Assembly (NCBI GenBank): GCA_051294375.1
Contig: CM119269.1
Span: 3,730,069-3,794,068 of the forward strand
DNA length: 64,000 nucleotides
Reading direction: 5' to 3'
DNA from: Paraspadella gotoi
Taxonomy: Eukaryota; Chaetognatha
Below are positions 11,628-23,400 of the stretch, in pieces. Made by a program: the position numbers and the translations under genes. The notes under the pieces were generated by a model that had not been told where the DNA came from, ran no database searches, and worked only from the letters and a program-made list of their open reading frames with translations. Position 1 is the first letter of the stretch, and the number at the start of each line of letters is the position of its first letter.

Positions 11628-12590
11628 AAACAAGTTTGAGCAAACAACGTCGGATCTGCATACGATAATTAAGCGGTAATAAGCTAATCCGATGATAAAT
11701 TATGTAAATTTTTTGCTGGCTCTCAATTTATGATCATAACAAATCATAACAGACTTTTTAATACATCAATGAAAAAATCTATAAATCAATTGATCTATCA
11801 ATCATTACCAGTAGCTGTGCCAATACCAATTTGCATAATTTTGTCAACTGGCAAAATTTGGTCAACTTATATTTTTTCAACTTGCAAAATGTGGTCAACT
11901 GGCATAATTTGGTCAACTTGCATAATTTAGTTATCTTGCTTAATTTGGTCAACTGATATAATTTGGTCAACAGGCCTAACTTGCTCAACATGCATAATTT
12001 GGCAACTGGCATAATTTTGTCAACTTGCATAATTCGATCAACTTGCATAATTTAATTAACTTGCATAATTTAATTGACTTGTATTATTTGGTCAACTGGC
12101 AAAATTTGGTCAATTGACATAATTTTGTTAACTGATATAATATTGTCAACAGACATAATTTGGTCATCTGGGACAATTTGGTCAACTGGCACAATTTGGT
12201 CAACTGGCATAGTTTTTTCAACTTGTATAATTTGGTCAACTTGTATAATTTGGTCAACTTGCAAAATGTTATCAACTGGTATAATTTGATCAACCGACAT
12301 AATTTGGTCAACTTGCGTAATTTGGTTAACTTGCGTTATTTGGTCAACTGACATAATTTTTGTTTTTTCCATTCCAATCCATCCATCCAATCACGTGTAA
12401 TTAGAGTTTAATGCTAAGGTGGGACTGATGGATTGACAGATGTATGGACTGACTTTTTTTTGCATAATTTATCATAATTCAATGTTCTGATAATATAAAA
12501 ATGATTTTCCGACAAGATTTTGGGGTGGGACCGACCTACCGATAAAGTGAATTATAGAGTCGGAATCTGCTGATAAGCAGATCCGACTAA
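11628..12590 (+). mobile_element. Element family R1, copy c, with internal 18-bp satellite
   Basis: The element starts AAACAAGTTTGAGCAAACAA and has GTCGGATCTGC at 11649-11659. It ends with GTGAATTATAGAGTCGG, a hairpin and GCAGATCCGAC at 12577-12587. The terminal motifs are inverted repeats of each other. A second element start (AACAAGTTTGAGGAAACGATG) follows at once at 12592. Most of the interior has been replaced by an 18-bp tandem array. No transposase is encoded, so this is a non-autonomous element. Confidence 0.65.
11833..12357. repeat. 18-bp tandem satellite
   Basis: About 29 diverged head-to-tail copies of an 18-bp unit with consensus CATAATTTGGTCAACTKG fill this interval. Because 18 is a multiple of three, several frames stay open on both strands and encode six-residue repeats; these are artefacts, not proteins. 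There are no unique spacers, so it is not a CRISPR array. Confidence 0.9.
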
Positions 12591-14109
12591 AAACAAGTTT
12601 GAGGAAACGATGTCGGATCTGTCAACGATAATCTAGCAACAAGCAGCTAACCAGATGATACTTTAAAACAAAACCAAAAATTTCAACCTTTTTATCGTTG
12701 TTTTGAAATAGCTTATCCCATACAGATTCTGTGAGGTTGAGCTGAGTGGGAATATCGATTCCTGAGCCGGCACGAACTAGTAATAGAACCACGTCATCTT
12801 GAAAAAAAAATAAATAAAATTGATTAATTTTTAAGCGTATATGGAACAGTGCCTATCAATGAAAGATGAATGAAAATTTGATTGTTGTGAGAAAAAACAA
12901 TATCTGTCCAATATGTAGCTCCGCAGTGACTTTCTTAGCCTGTGTATTTATGACGCACTGCATTGAAATAGGACTAAGCTCTGACGAACAAAGCCAGAGG
13001 TTTTTTTAATATATTCTTATACCGGCCAAGGTAGAATGATGGCAATAATTGTTAATATTAAGTTTCAAAAAAATCCTACCATAAATATAGAGAAAATATC
13101 AACCAAAATCTTTCGGAAAATCCACCCCTTCTTTGGAAGATTTTCGCCCTAGAAGATTTTTACTGAATCTGACTCCCGGTTGAAAACTCTTAGAATTCCG
13201 ATCGTTAGCTGCTCTTTTACTTTTACTTTAAATAAAAATTTCACCAAAATGGACTAATTCACTTTCCATGATCGTATCATATCAAAATAACCAAATGAAA
13301 TGTAAAGAAAAAATTTTTGAGAGCCCTCTCAGACATATGGCTATTGGATTCCTGAATTTGAAGTTTATTGTAAAATCACAACATATGTTAAATGCGTTGA
13401 CATTGTATTGAAGTTGAAGAAATCCCTTTATTTAATATTAAAAAATTGCAGAAAAATATTTTCCGAGCGGACCAGTCCATTTGAATCTGATGGTTTGATG
13501 TCAAAATGATGGTTATTTGTCAAGAGAAAAAAATGCGAGCCAGATGCAACAGGATCGGAATCGAGTGTTTTTACATCTATTTTTACTTGAATTTTTCCCA
13601 GGGGCGTTGACATTATTTGGTAGTCAGATTTTAACGAAAATCTCCATTGAAAAAGTCGTTCCTCGATTTCTAAGAACGACGTAGACTCCTAATTGAAATT
13701 ACGTCTTTTATTCTTTATAGTTTTAGGGTTTACTGAATTTGGCGCAAGAAGTCAATTAGATTTGAGGTTTTTTTCCTGTCTTAATAAATGAGCAACCTAC
13801 TATAGTCAAGTTATGAGCATTTTTAACATATGTGTGACAGACCGATGGAAAGACCGAACGACTGACCAACAGATAGGCCTACCAAAAAGTGAATTATAGA
13901 GTTGTTCTGCAAGTACTCGCGGCACAACTAAAAATCAAACTTCAGTTTTGATCAAGATCGGATTGGGGACGCCGATGACGACAACGACGACGACGATGAC
14001 GACGATGACAACGATTGGGGACGACGATGTTATTTCATAAATTTCATAAATTTCATAATTTTTTTAAATTTTCTTAAATTTTAAATTAAATTTAAATTTT
14101 AATTCTAAA
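12591..14109. other. Non-coding region, no gene assigned
   Basis: The first 90 bases repeat the 5' end of an R1 element (GATGTCGGATCTGTCAACG). At 13830-13935 there is a 3' end of an R1-like element with GTGAATTATAGAG and a terminal hairpin. A GAC/GAT tract lies near 13965-14025. A 61-codon frame on the minus strand at 13428-13613 has no recognisable domain. Confidence 0.5.
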
Positions 14110-14245
14110 TTTTGAGAGGAATCCCATGTGAGAGGTATCCCGTGCGGGAGGAAATACATTGGAGGTATCCCGTGTGGGAGGAATTCTGTATGAGAGAAAT
14201 CCCGTGGGGAGGAATTCCGTGTGGGAGAAACGCCCAGTGGAAGGA
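14110..14245. repeat. Degenerate ~18-20-bp tandem repeat
   Basis: Six or seven imperfect units of the type GAGGAATYCCGTGTGGGA follow one another just downstream of the stalk-protein gene. It is a minisatellite of low copy number. Confidence 0.7.
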
Positions 14246-14435
14246 AGACCACGGCCAACAAATTTGTTTGATGGATAGAAGTCCGCTGGTGGCGAGTCAT
14301 TAGCAGTGGGATGGAATGCCTAACCTGCCCATCTGGACAGTGACCAGATTCGAAATTTTACCACAACTTATTTATAAAGGTGTTTAAAGTAATTTATCTT
14401 AGTTGTTATTTTCCTTTACCTCACTTTCCCCTTAC

Positions 14436-17400
14436 CTTGATGCATTCTTATAATTTCCTTATCAAAGGTATTTTTGATTTTTTGATTGAGTGACACCTGG
14501 CTTGACAACTCAGAAATCCCGATCAATGTCTCATTATTAAAAGACGTGATTTCAGAAATCTTTGTATCGATCTCGTTGGTTTCATTGTCGATCTTCTCCA
14601 TGTTTTGCGAGAATCCCGCCTTCATGATATCCATCAAGTTTTCCAGGAGATCAGAGTCGTTGTTTCCGCTGCCTAATTTGTTGCCCAATTCGTTGATGGA
14701 AGAATTCAATTCATTGGTTGAGAGCGCCAAGTTTGATGTCAAGGTGATGAGATTCCCGTCTATTTCGTCCGTCTCGTTTCTATGATTGATCCGCATAGTT
14801 TTTGACAAAATCCTGTGCGTCCATCTTCGCATCGAAGTATTATGCAGCTGCTATTCATCAAAATCAATGTGGCGTCGATGTCATTGGTTTTGTTTGTCAA
14901 GGATTGTTGCAGTATTGAGACCGCTGAATCCAATTCAGAAACTTCTTGCGATATGTTAGACTTGATGCCCAAAAACCCAGTATTCATTTCGCCGGTCTGG
15001 TTGAGGATGGCCATATCCAATTTTTCAATTCATGCTATCTCTTTCGTTTCTTCCTTTATTGTTTTATTTAAATCTACTAGACTGTCAGCCAGAATCCTTG
15101 CCTCTCTACTTTGTCTTGCACAGTTGTAATGTTAGACTGTATATACTTTGTTTCCTGTAAAAACTTTTCTTCAGCAGCTGAAATAACTTCAGAAATGTTT
15201 CTAGTTTTCAAATCTATACTAGTATCTAAGTTATCTAGTTTTGCCCAAACCTGATTGTGGTATAGAGAAGTTTTATTGTCCAGCTTTGATAAAGCTAGGT
15301 CTATTTCTAATGTCTCCTTGCTGAAGTTTGTTTGAAGGCTGCCCAAATTTTCATCAATTTCATTTGTTTCATTATTCAGCTTGCTTTCTAGAGCCCTCAA
15401 ACCTCTGCCTATATCATCCGCCTTATTAAAGACTTCCTGATGAACCATATTAAGTTTTCCATCTATTTTTGTTGACCTTTCATCAATTGTATCATTGATG
15501 CTGTTAAGAGAATGTTCAACTTCTTTGAACTCTTCATCAAGTTTCGTGGTCAGATTTGATATCGTCGTGTCAACCTCATTTGTTTCCATCTTGACAACTC
15601 CGTCCAAATTGACCAAGTCCTTGTCAATTTCGATGGTTTCATTGTCTACTTTTTGGCTCAGTTTCCACAACGATTCATCGATGACATCCGATTTGTTCAA
15701 TAGCTCTTGTCTGGTCATCACGATGGCCTGGTCCAAGTCATTTGTCTTTTCTATCAAGGTCTCATTGATCTTTCTAGAGGATTGGTCCAATTTGTTGGTC
15801 TCGTGGACAACAAGCATCTTCAAACTCATCATCTCTGTTTGGATTTCCTCAGTTTCATTGTAGACCAACTTGTGGAGATTTCCCAGGTTTGTGTCAATCT
15901 GATTTGTCTTCATCATGACTTTATTGGACAATTTGTCAACATTGATGTTGATTTCGTTTGTTTGGTTCATCAATTCTTGACTTTGTTCTTTGACTTTTGT
16001 CAAGTTGGCCAGTAATTGGCTTAAGATGTTCATTACGTCGACCTTGATATCGTCTTTCATCTCTTTCACTGTGACTGAAAGTGAATCCAGATTTGTGCCT
16101 TTGAAGTCTCCGTCCACGTCCCCGTGGAGCTTGCCCAATCGCTAAAATAGAAAAGTATCATTCATTACATTTAATCAACTTCTGTCTTGAATGTAATGTT
16201 CAAGGAGAACTAATGTAAACATCTTTTTGAAAGCTACCATGATGGAAAAAAATTGTCGCGGTTACTTTCCAGCTATTTTTCGGCATTTTAATGTGAGAAT
16301 CGAAAAATAAAATTTACATGTCGAGAAACTTTGGCCTTTTGTGATTCATATGAGCTGTATATCATTTATATACGACAAAAAATACAAGAGTTCCATGCAA
16401 AAGAAAATGAGTTGTCCATAAAAATGCTTCCTTTTTTTTTAATCTTTTTCATATCTACACTTTTTATTTATACTAATTTCCGGGTTTTTTTATTATTTTT
16501 TGAGTTAAACCGTTACTATTAAAAATCCCTACCTTTTCTCAATTTCATGTCAAACGATTATTGCATCATCTCCATTAGGATAGATTCAGGAATAAATATT
16601 AATTCATATGTCTGTAGGGTTCTAATCCTACATGTCAAAAAAGTTGCTGCATTAAAAATACATTAATGCTGTAGATGCTCCATAATATTTTTTTATATTA
16701 TAAAGTATCAATAAAAGTTATAATGCTCCAGGTATTTTTATTTACCTTTGGATGTATTATCAGAACAAAATATCAAACAAGTCCAAAAAAAATAAAAAGC
16801 AAGATTTTGTTGAAATGAAAGACAATGCATCATCACATTATGCAATAACAACTAAAGCCTGGTTTACTTTATAAGGGATCAATCTTTTTCACTGCTTGCC
16901 AAGGACCTTTTTTTGCCTTAAATCTTAAAAAAATATTATGCCAGAGATATAATATTAACAATAATGTGAGTAATCCTCTTAATCAAAAAGAGGTGAAAAC
17001 AGTTGGAGACAACGTCTTTTGGAAGTATTTGATTGTATTAAATAATTTTATGCTGTTGAGAAATAATATTTTTATTCAGTCCTAGGGAGGCCATATTATA
17101 TATTAAAACCTATTTACCTGCCAAAAAATATATTTGACAATGAAATTAACCGACTTTTCCAAACCGCGACAATTTTATTTTCTATCATGGTATGAGTTTG
17201 TATGTGTAATTGTCTACTAAGGTGGGCCAAAATTGAACACTTTTTATAACTAGTTCTCTCAAATTTTTTTTTTTCCTTCTATTATTAAATCGATTTTCAA
17301 TGCAACTTTTTGAATTAGTTCTTTGGGTTGTTGCCATTAAATATTTATTAATATATAACAAATGATAACAAAATTTTTAAAATTTAATTTTTTAAGAACG

Positions 17401-18411
17401 GATTCCTATAGAGCTTGAAAAGTTAAATAAAGGTTGGTACTACAATTTTTTAAAATTTTGACAATAAATTGGTTAAAAATAGAAAAAACCTTAAAAAATC
17501 ATCATCATCATCATTATTGGCTGAATTTTATGGTTTTTAAAAATTTTTATCAATAAAACAAAAAAATTTTAAAAAGTTGTATTAATAACCTTTATCTAAC
17601 TTTTAAAGCTCTACCAGAATCTATTAAAAAAAAATTAAAAATTAAAAAAAAATTTTAAACTTTATATAGTAATAAAATAAACTTTCAACGCTTCCATGCG
17701 CTAATCGATAAGATAAATTTTAAAAATTATATATATTTTCATATTCTCTAACAGTCACTTAACCATTATTTATTAGTCGGATCTGCAGATCCCGACTCTA
17801 TAATTCACTTTGTCGGTCAGTCAGTCCGCCTCCTCAATCTTGTCGGGCATTCACTATATCATTTCAGAACATCGAATTATGATAAATTAAGCAAAAAAAA
17901 AAAAACGATGTCCGTCCGTCCGTCCATCTGTCTGTCCCACCTTAGCAAAAAACACCAATCAAACGCGATTGAATGGATGGATTGGAATGAAATTTTGTGT
18001 GTGGGTAGGGAAGTGTGTGATTGAGCTGGATATGAAGTTTTGATGGAATCGTTTGAGTGGAAATGAGTTTAAATGGAAAAAAAACAAAGAACCTGTTTCA
18101 CTAATTGAGTAATTGAGTATGCTTCTTTTTCTTTTTATTTTGAATATAAATGCAAGATGTATTAATTAATCAGTTAATTAATCAATTAGTCAATTAATCA
18201 ATCAATAATTAATTAATCAGTCAATTAATCAATCAAAACAAACATTTCAGATCAAATTAATTAATTGCCTAATTAATTAAATAATTAACTTGAATAAATT
18301 AATTATCAATTAATTAAATAATTAATTAACTTGAATTAATTAATTATTAATTAATTAATTAATTAATTACCGATAATGATCGTGAGCAGATCCGACATTG
18401 TTTGCTCAAAC

Positions 18412-18470
<59 letters not shown>

Positions 18471-18801
18471 CAACCTACAACCATTTTGTCAATGATTTTA
18501 ACTCGAGGAACACTTTTGTATCGTTCTGATAATCAAGTTAATAATCATATTCATAATAACTATAATTGAATCCAGACGTCTTACCACGAAAAACGACTGA
18601 GATAATTACGACCCAACCAAACGCTCCACTTACCTTGTCGAGTTCATCGACCCTGACTGAGAGAAAGATGAGTAGGAGGACGACGACGATGATGCCGACC
18701 ACGGAGACGAGGACAAAGAGCACCTTACCCACGACGGAGGCGTTGGAGCTTTTGCTTACTTTTTCGCTACCTGTCGCGTATGGGTCCTCGGAAGACGGCA
18801 T
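14436..18801 (-). CDS. Type II membrane protein with 18-residue-repeat coiled-coil stalk
   Basis: Function unknown. Exon 1 (18801-18634) encodes a short Ser-rich cytosolic start, MPSSEDPYATGSEKVSKSS, and one transmembrane segment at about residues 25-48, with no cleaved signal peptide. Exon 2 starts at 16141, in phase, after a 2.5-kb intron. It holds sixteen consecutive 18-residue units (residues 117-404, DNA 15961-15098) of the pattern T-N-E-I-D-x3-L-x2-L-x4-N-x. The 18/5 periodicity (heptad plus hendecad) predicts a nearly straight coiled coil, and many NET/NKT/NLT sequons suggest an extracellular glycosylated stalk. The repeat continues to about 14480, but in other frames: breaks occur near 15100, 15040 and 14830. 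A donor-like CATCAAG/GTAAGG lies at 14436/14435, so a terminal head domain could lie on an unseen exon. The first two exons are well supported; the 3' part may contain assembly errors or be decayed. Confidence 0.7.
17335..17765. mobile_element. AT-rich foldback element, family 2, copy b
   Basis: It carries the same succession as the copy at 6690-7135: AAATAAAGGTTGGTACTACA on the left, a TCATCATCATC centre, then AATAACCTTTATCTAACTTT and TCTACCAGAATCT on the right, followed by the shared TTCCATGCG and ATAAGATAAAT. It sits in the intron of the stalk-protein gene, directly next to an R1 element. No coding capacity. Confidence 0.55.
17775..18411 (-). mobile_element. Element family R1, copy d (best complete copy)
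   Basis: About 640 bp with GTCGGATCTGC at 17776-17786 and GCAGATCCGAC at 18386-18396 as inverted termini, then ATTGTTTGCTCAAAC as outer end. The interior has a CCGTCCGTCCGTCCATCTG tract and a long ATTA-rich block. It is inserted in the first intron of the stalk-protein gene. No transposase frame is present, so it depends on factors supplied elsewhere. Confidence 0.65.
18412..18467. repeat. (CT)n microsatellite
   Basis: A pure CT tract directly abuts the end of R1 copy d and precedes exon 1 of the minus-strand stalk-protein gene by about 170 bp on the intron side. Confidence 0.9.
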
Positions 18802-18837
18802 AGCGAGATCGGTGAATAAACGAACTAAAGAGACAGA

Positions 18838-19050
18838 ATAATCGTTAGCGAGTCAGTGAAAGAACCGTTCTATATAAACATTAAGCAGTCCTTGGGCTTT
18901 GGATCAGCCACGTTACAAGCTTGTTGAGCGTCCCTATTAACTGCTTGGCGGTCGCCGGGCTACAACCCCGGGCCTTTGGGTTGGGTGGCAAATGACTTGC
19001 CTCTGCACAAATAACCGCTGTTAATGGTTGGAGGATTGCCACCAGAGTAC
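18838..19050 (-). mobile_element. tRNA-derived SINE, copy 3 (diverged)
   Basis: The segment keeps GAACCGTTCTATATAA, AAGCAGTCC, TTAACTGCTTGGCGG, GGCCTTTGGGTTGGG and CAAATGACTTGCCTC in the order seen in the other copies, but with more substitutions. It lies just upstream of the start codon of the stalk-protein gene (18801), so it may overlap its promoter or 5' UTR. Confidence 0.65.
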
Positions 19051-19519
19051 TATACCTGAGCAGGAAGATCGTTGAAAAAATTCCAAGATGAAGATTGTTA
19101 TATTGGATTTTTTTTGTTAAAACATATAAATGAAAAAAGGCATACTTTGAATTTTAGCCGATGAAATTTTAAAAAAAATAAAAAACTTGTTCTGAATGAA
19201 AATTACTATGACCTCTCGATTTTTCTTCTGCTCGATCTTCTAAAAGGTACTGCACCAAAAAAACTTGTCTAAAGCAAATTAAGGAGGCAAAGCTAACAAA
19301 TGAAAGTGGATGGGCATGTTAATTAAATATTAACTGTAGCTAGAAAAACAAATTTATTGAGAGAGAGAGGAATAAATCGTAAAAAACTTGATCAGCATCT
19401 TCTTTCCCCCCATTGTGCTCTAACAAATCCATCCACTCTAGAACGACAACGAGAATCTGCCGCGGCCCGTCGAAGCCTCCAAATTCGACCTGCGCAGCTG
19501 GAAGCCTCTGTCTCCAAGA

Positions 19520-19669
19520 TGCAGCAGCAGAACTAGGAGCAGCGGCGGACGCTGCGGCTGCCATTGTTCAAGAACACAGAAGGATACGCGAGAGAATTCT
19601 GCAAGGAGTACGTCCACAAAGTCAAGAAGATGAACGAGAGGCTGACGAAAGAGTTAGAGGATATGAAGG
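19520..19669 (+). CDS. Exon-like block of unassigned gene (coiled-coil-like)
   Basis: The frame ending at 19669 encodes a charged helical segment containing REFCKEYVHKVKKMNERLTK and is followed at once by a good donor, G/GTGAGG at 19670. Upstream in the same frame an amber codon lies near 19540, while the other frames in 19440-19540 are also open (for example DNENLPRPVEASKFDLRSW), so the 5' boundary is unresolved. I do not recognise the protein. It could be the first visible exon of a gene continuing through the GC-rich blocks to 26.6 kb. Confidence 0.35.
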
Positions 19670-20092
19670 GTGAGGAATCGTTCAATCGATCAATCAATCA
19701 ATAGATCAATCAATCAATAAACGAATCAATAAATACATTAATCAGGCTATCGATCAGTAAATAAACGGAAAAAAATAAATTTAATGAATATTAATAAATA
19801 TTAAAACAATACTCTCTCTTAGCTTTTAACCTGATATATCAATTGTTATAAAATTCTTTGACATAATACTTTCTTTGATGCAGCCAAGGGAACTAAATAA
19901 TTATAGACTTACAGAAAGTAAACCGTCGTAAACCTAACTGAACTTAATTAACTAGATTTAAAAAAAACAAAACATAAACTACATACAATTGCTCTTGTGC
20001 TTCATATTAAGTAAGATTCGTCAAATACGGAGTGATTTTCGATTTCGCCTCCAACTTAAGTGACGCGTCTGTTAACGGGATTCTCGAAGAGA

Positions 20093-20250
20093 GGGCGTCG
20101 TCATCTCCTCCAAAATCGAAGAGAGGGGATTCGTCATCTCCTCCCAAAATCGAAGAGAGGCGTCGTCATCTCTCCAAAATTCGAAGAGGGGCTCGTCATC
20201 TCCTCCAAAATCGAAGAGAGGGCTCGTCATCTCTCCAAAATCGAACGAAA
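20093..20250. repeat. ~31-bp minisatellite
   Basis: Five imperfect copies of a unit close to CGTCATCTCCTCCAAAATCG plus AAGAGAGGG. They leave frames open on both strands; I treat those as artefacts of the repeat. Confidence 0.8.
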
Positions 20251-20399
20251 TTTGAAAAGTTAAAGAAAAAAATAAAAGGGTAAATAAAAAAGTAAAGAGA
20301 GAAAATAACCCGAAGCGCAAAACAAGATGGCGGACGAGAGCCAAAGAGCCTCTTAATTCGGGAGGCGACGAAAGAAGAGAAAATATCGCCGAGGACGAG

Positions 20400-20720
20400 A
20401 AGGGAATTCGGGAGAGCGAGTGAACGAAGGATGAGTGACGAGTGAATGAAGGCTGAGTAAATGTGTGGAAGGTTGGTAGGGACGAGTGAATGAGGGATGA
20501 ATGAATGAAGGGGGGTTAAAGAGAGAGAGAGGGATGAATGACTCGTGAATGAATGTGGGAACGGCCTTGTGAACGAAGGACGGATTAATGAATGAATTAT
20601 GAATAAGGATGAGAGAAACGAGTAAAGACTTGTGCTAATGTGTTAAAAGGATGAATGGACAAATGAACGAATGAATGAGCGAAGGATGCACGATGAGAGA
20701 ATTTAAGAGGATAGAGGCAG
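20400..20720. repeat. Degenerate GAATGA/GAACGA-type repeat region
   Basis: Purine-rich sequence dominated by GAATGAATGA, GAACGAA and GATGAATGA variants. No gene is seen. Confidence 0.6.
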
Positions 20721-20937
20721 CAAGCGAACTCACAAAACCATGCATGAATTATATATAAGGACACATCACACGAAATATTGATAAAAAAAATTAATGGAAC
20801 GGAAAAAAAAAGAAGTTAATTCGCTAAAAAAAATTGTTTTTTAATATGAAACAAAAAAGCAGCCTCGAACCAGCGACCTTCCGAGTAAAAAAGTCTTTCA
20901 ATAAAAAACAAACTCCTCCCCTCCTCGATCACAAAAA

Positions 20938-21052
20938 AAGAAAAGAAAAGAAAAGAAAAGAAAAGAAAAGAAAAGAGAAGAAAAGAAAAGAAAAGAAAAG
21001 AAAAGAAAAGAAAAGAAAAGAAAAGAAAAGAAAAGAAAAGAAGAGAAGAGAA
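20938..21052. repeat. (AAAAG)n microsatellite
   Basis: A pentanucleotide tract of about 115 bp with one GAGAAG interruption near 20975 and a short AAGAG tail. The Lys-rich frame through it is not taken as coding. Confidence 0.95.
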
Positions 21053-21222
21053 GGATCGAAATTAGGCGTTACCCGCGACGCGCGCCACCTACCAAAACAT
21101 CCCCAGTCCCTTTTGTCAGGAAAAGAGAAAACCATTAAATCCTTTTTTATTTTCCTTTCGAGAGAGGAACACAGTCATGGGGGCGGACTCAGATTAGGAG
21201 TCCATTTTTTTTGTTTTTGCAG

Positions 21223-21311
21223 ATCTTCAATGGAACCTGGCCTTCGCAGTCTTGGAGAGGATTCAGGAATCGTCTGGACCGTCTGTGCTGGAACCGCGCG
21301 ATACCGAAAAA
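21223..21311 (+). CDS. Exon-like block of unassigned gene
   Basis: A strong acceptor (poly-T then TTTTTGCAG at 21222) precedes a frame that includes NLAFAVLERIQESSGPSVLE. A weak donor (AAAAAG/GTTTTC) would end the exon at 21311, though the frame runs on to about 21350. I cannot assign a family. Confidence 0.3.
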
Positions 21312-22572
21312 GGTTTTCCGTTCAAACCGCCGAATGTTTTTAAGAAATCCCACACATCCTAAGATGTAATATGTAATATGTAACGACCGAAGCTGATCCT
21401 TTTACGATCAGCAAAAGAGGATGAGAGAGAGAGAGAGGATCAATGACGCGATCAGGTTTTCAAGCTTCAGTTTGCTATCGTTGGATTCCTGTCGCACCTG
21501 CATCCAAAGAATGACGCGCGCGCGCTCGATATCCAATAACTTTGGATATTGTTGTAATGCAGCGGCGTTTTCCGTGCAGTGCTCACCCTTCTGGAGTTAT
21601 CTATTTCGTTTAAGATTTTCATCGAGTCTTTAGAGATCAAGATAGACTAGTGAGGTAAAAGCAAAAGGCAAGCATCGGTAATGATAGAACAAAACCAATG
21701 GATCACTCAGGTAAGTCGGCTTAGCCACTAATCAAATGAACGTATGAACCAATAACCATTCAAATAAACAAACTACAAATAAACCTATAAATTAAACCGT
21801 ATAATAACCGTATAAACCCCGACGGATGGCCAACTAACATTAATCAAATCTTATGAAATAGAATCATGATTTATTCAAAGCAATGAAATAACAATACTTA
21901 TTGTTTGTATGACAAACACGATGTCTTATATTTTTAACACAGCTTTACAAAAGGCGAATAGAACGACGGATCTGACGAGGTTTGTCCAACAGTTGCAATT
22001 TATTTTGACCCTTTATTTTTTGTAAGGCTCAAATCTTTATTTTTCTTTATTCTTTAATAGGAGTTTTTACCTTGGCTTTTTAACGTAGAAAATAAAAAAA
22101 AACTGGGACATTGAAACGGTTTTTTATATTTTTTCTGGCCTTTTTTTTTTCTAAAAACCTATATACTTACATGTATTGGCTGAGGCTTAAGCATTATCTG
22201 TTCAACATACTTATATTTGATTTAATTTAGTTGGAGCACATCACTACCAAGAAGCGAAAGGTGGGTTCTTGACACCGTTTTTATAAGAAAAATGGTTGTC
22301 CTGTCTGTCCCATACTTATTGTTTGGTTGGAAATGCGAATAAAAGTCAAGGAGCATCGTTTTCTTATGCATTCAAAATCTCACATCGTGAGCGAGTTTTT
22401 TGCTCCGGGCTAGAATGTATAAAAAAAAGACAGATTATTAAAGACAGATGAAAGATTAAGGCGTGTTAATGTTAGCTTTATCTTCCTCAGTTAGACTATC
22501 TTTCTCAAACTCTCTCTCGAGATTGACCATGGGTCTGCGGAATCTCTTACACACTAATGAATCAACTTTCAG

Positions 22573-23400
22573 AATCTAGAATCGTCACTCACGCACGTGT
22601 TGATCGAAGCCGCGCTCAAAACCCACGAATCCAACGTTTCTTCCTCGTGGAGCGCCCGAAGGGAGTGCGCTTCGCCGCGCTCCAGCCATCTCTGCCACGC
22701 CTTCAATCGCGTTGCCTCTGTCCAATTCGGCGAGGATTTGGAACTGGAGCTCGAAGGTCACGCCGGATTTTCTTTGAAGGTCAAACCGCCGGCCTCCGCC
22801 GCGCCGCACGCGCGGATCTTTTCCTCGCAACACTCACGAACTTCCGCCGCGTCTCTTCCGTCCTCCGAGTGTGGGTCGTAACGCTCCTGCCGAATCTTTA
22901 CCGACCTCGCGGAGCGAATTTCGCAAACTCGTCAGGTCGGAGCGACGACGAGACGACGATCCGATTTTCATCGAGGACGATTCCCAGCTTTGATGCCGAG
23001 GAAATCGGCGATCAAGTGGAGCGGAACTGCCGACCGCCGATCTTATTCTCGCGATGGCGGCGGCACCGTCGCAACCGTGCCGTAAAACTACTGACGTCGA
23101 CGCAACGATCTGTCCTGGAATCGAGTCTAAATTCACCCGCCAGGGAAATTCACAGATGACGTGGGAGTTCATCGTTCGCGCCGACCGAATCAACCGACTT
23201 TTCCAAAAACTCCGTCGCTCGACGCGTCCTCGATTCGCTCCTCTGCGACGTCGGGCGCCGCAGCCGCGCGCGAATCTATCTGAGGGTCCTTCGTCTTTTT
23301 CGCCTCAGGCTCCTTTGAGGCGGGAAGGTGCAGGAGAAATGAGCGGGAAAGATCCAGGCTCTGCGATTACAAGGTTAAGTGTAGGCCTTGGGAGGCGGAA
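22573..23400 (+). CDS. GC-rich coding-like block, reading frame unresolved
   Basis: An acceptor CAACTTTCAG ends at 22572 and opens a GC-rich block with the codon style of confirmed exons. More than one frame is long and plausible on each strand; on the plus strand one frame begins LESSLTHVLIEAALKTHESN, another has IPSFDAEEIGDQVERNC. Without an alignment I cannot choose a frame or a product. It is followed by AT-rich intron-like sequence from 23400 to about 24780. Confidence 0.3.

Noticed and set aside
11833-12357. CRISPR-like array
   Set aside because: Units are contiguous without unique spacers and the genome is eukaryotic.
12070-12390. Six-residue-repeat proteins on both strands
   Set aside because: They follow from an 18-bp satellite, which keeps frames open on both strands; no start context or composition like the real genes.
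13428-13613. 61-codon minus-strand frame as terminal exon of the stalk protein
   Set aside because: No acceptor in the right phase could be linked to the donor at 14435, and the sequence has no recognisable domain.
20834-21343. 169-residue frame with long KRKEKK repeat
   Set aside because: Its middle is the AAAAG microsatellite; only the short exon-like end after the acceptor at 21222 was kept, in another frame.
22557-23159. 200-residue plus-strand frame as a gene product
   Set aside because: It is Arg-rich, as wrong frames of this GC-rich sequence usually are, and competing frames on both strands look equally or more protein-like.
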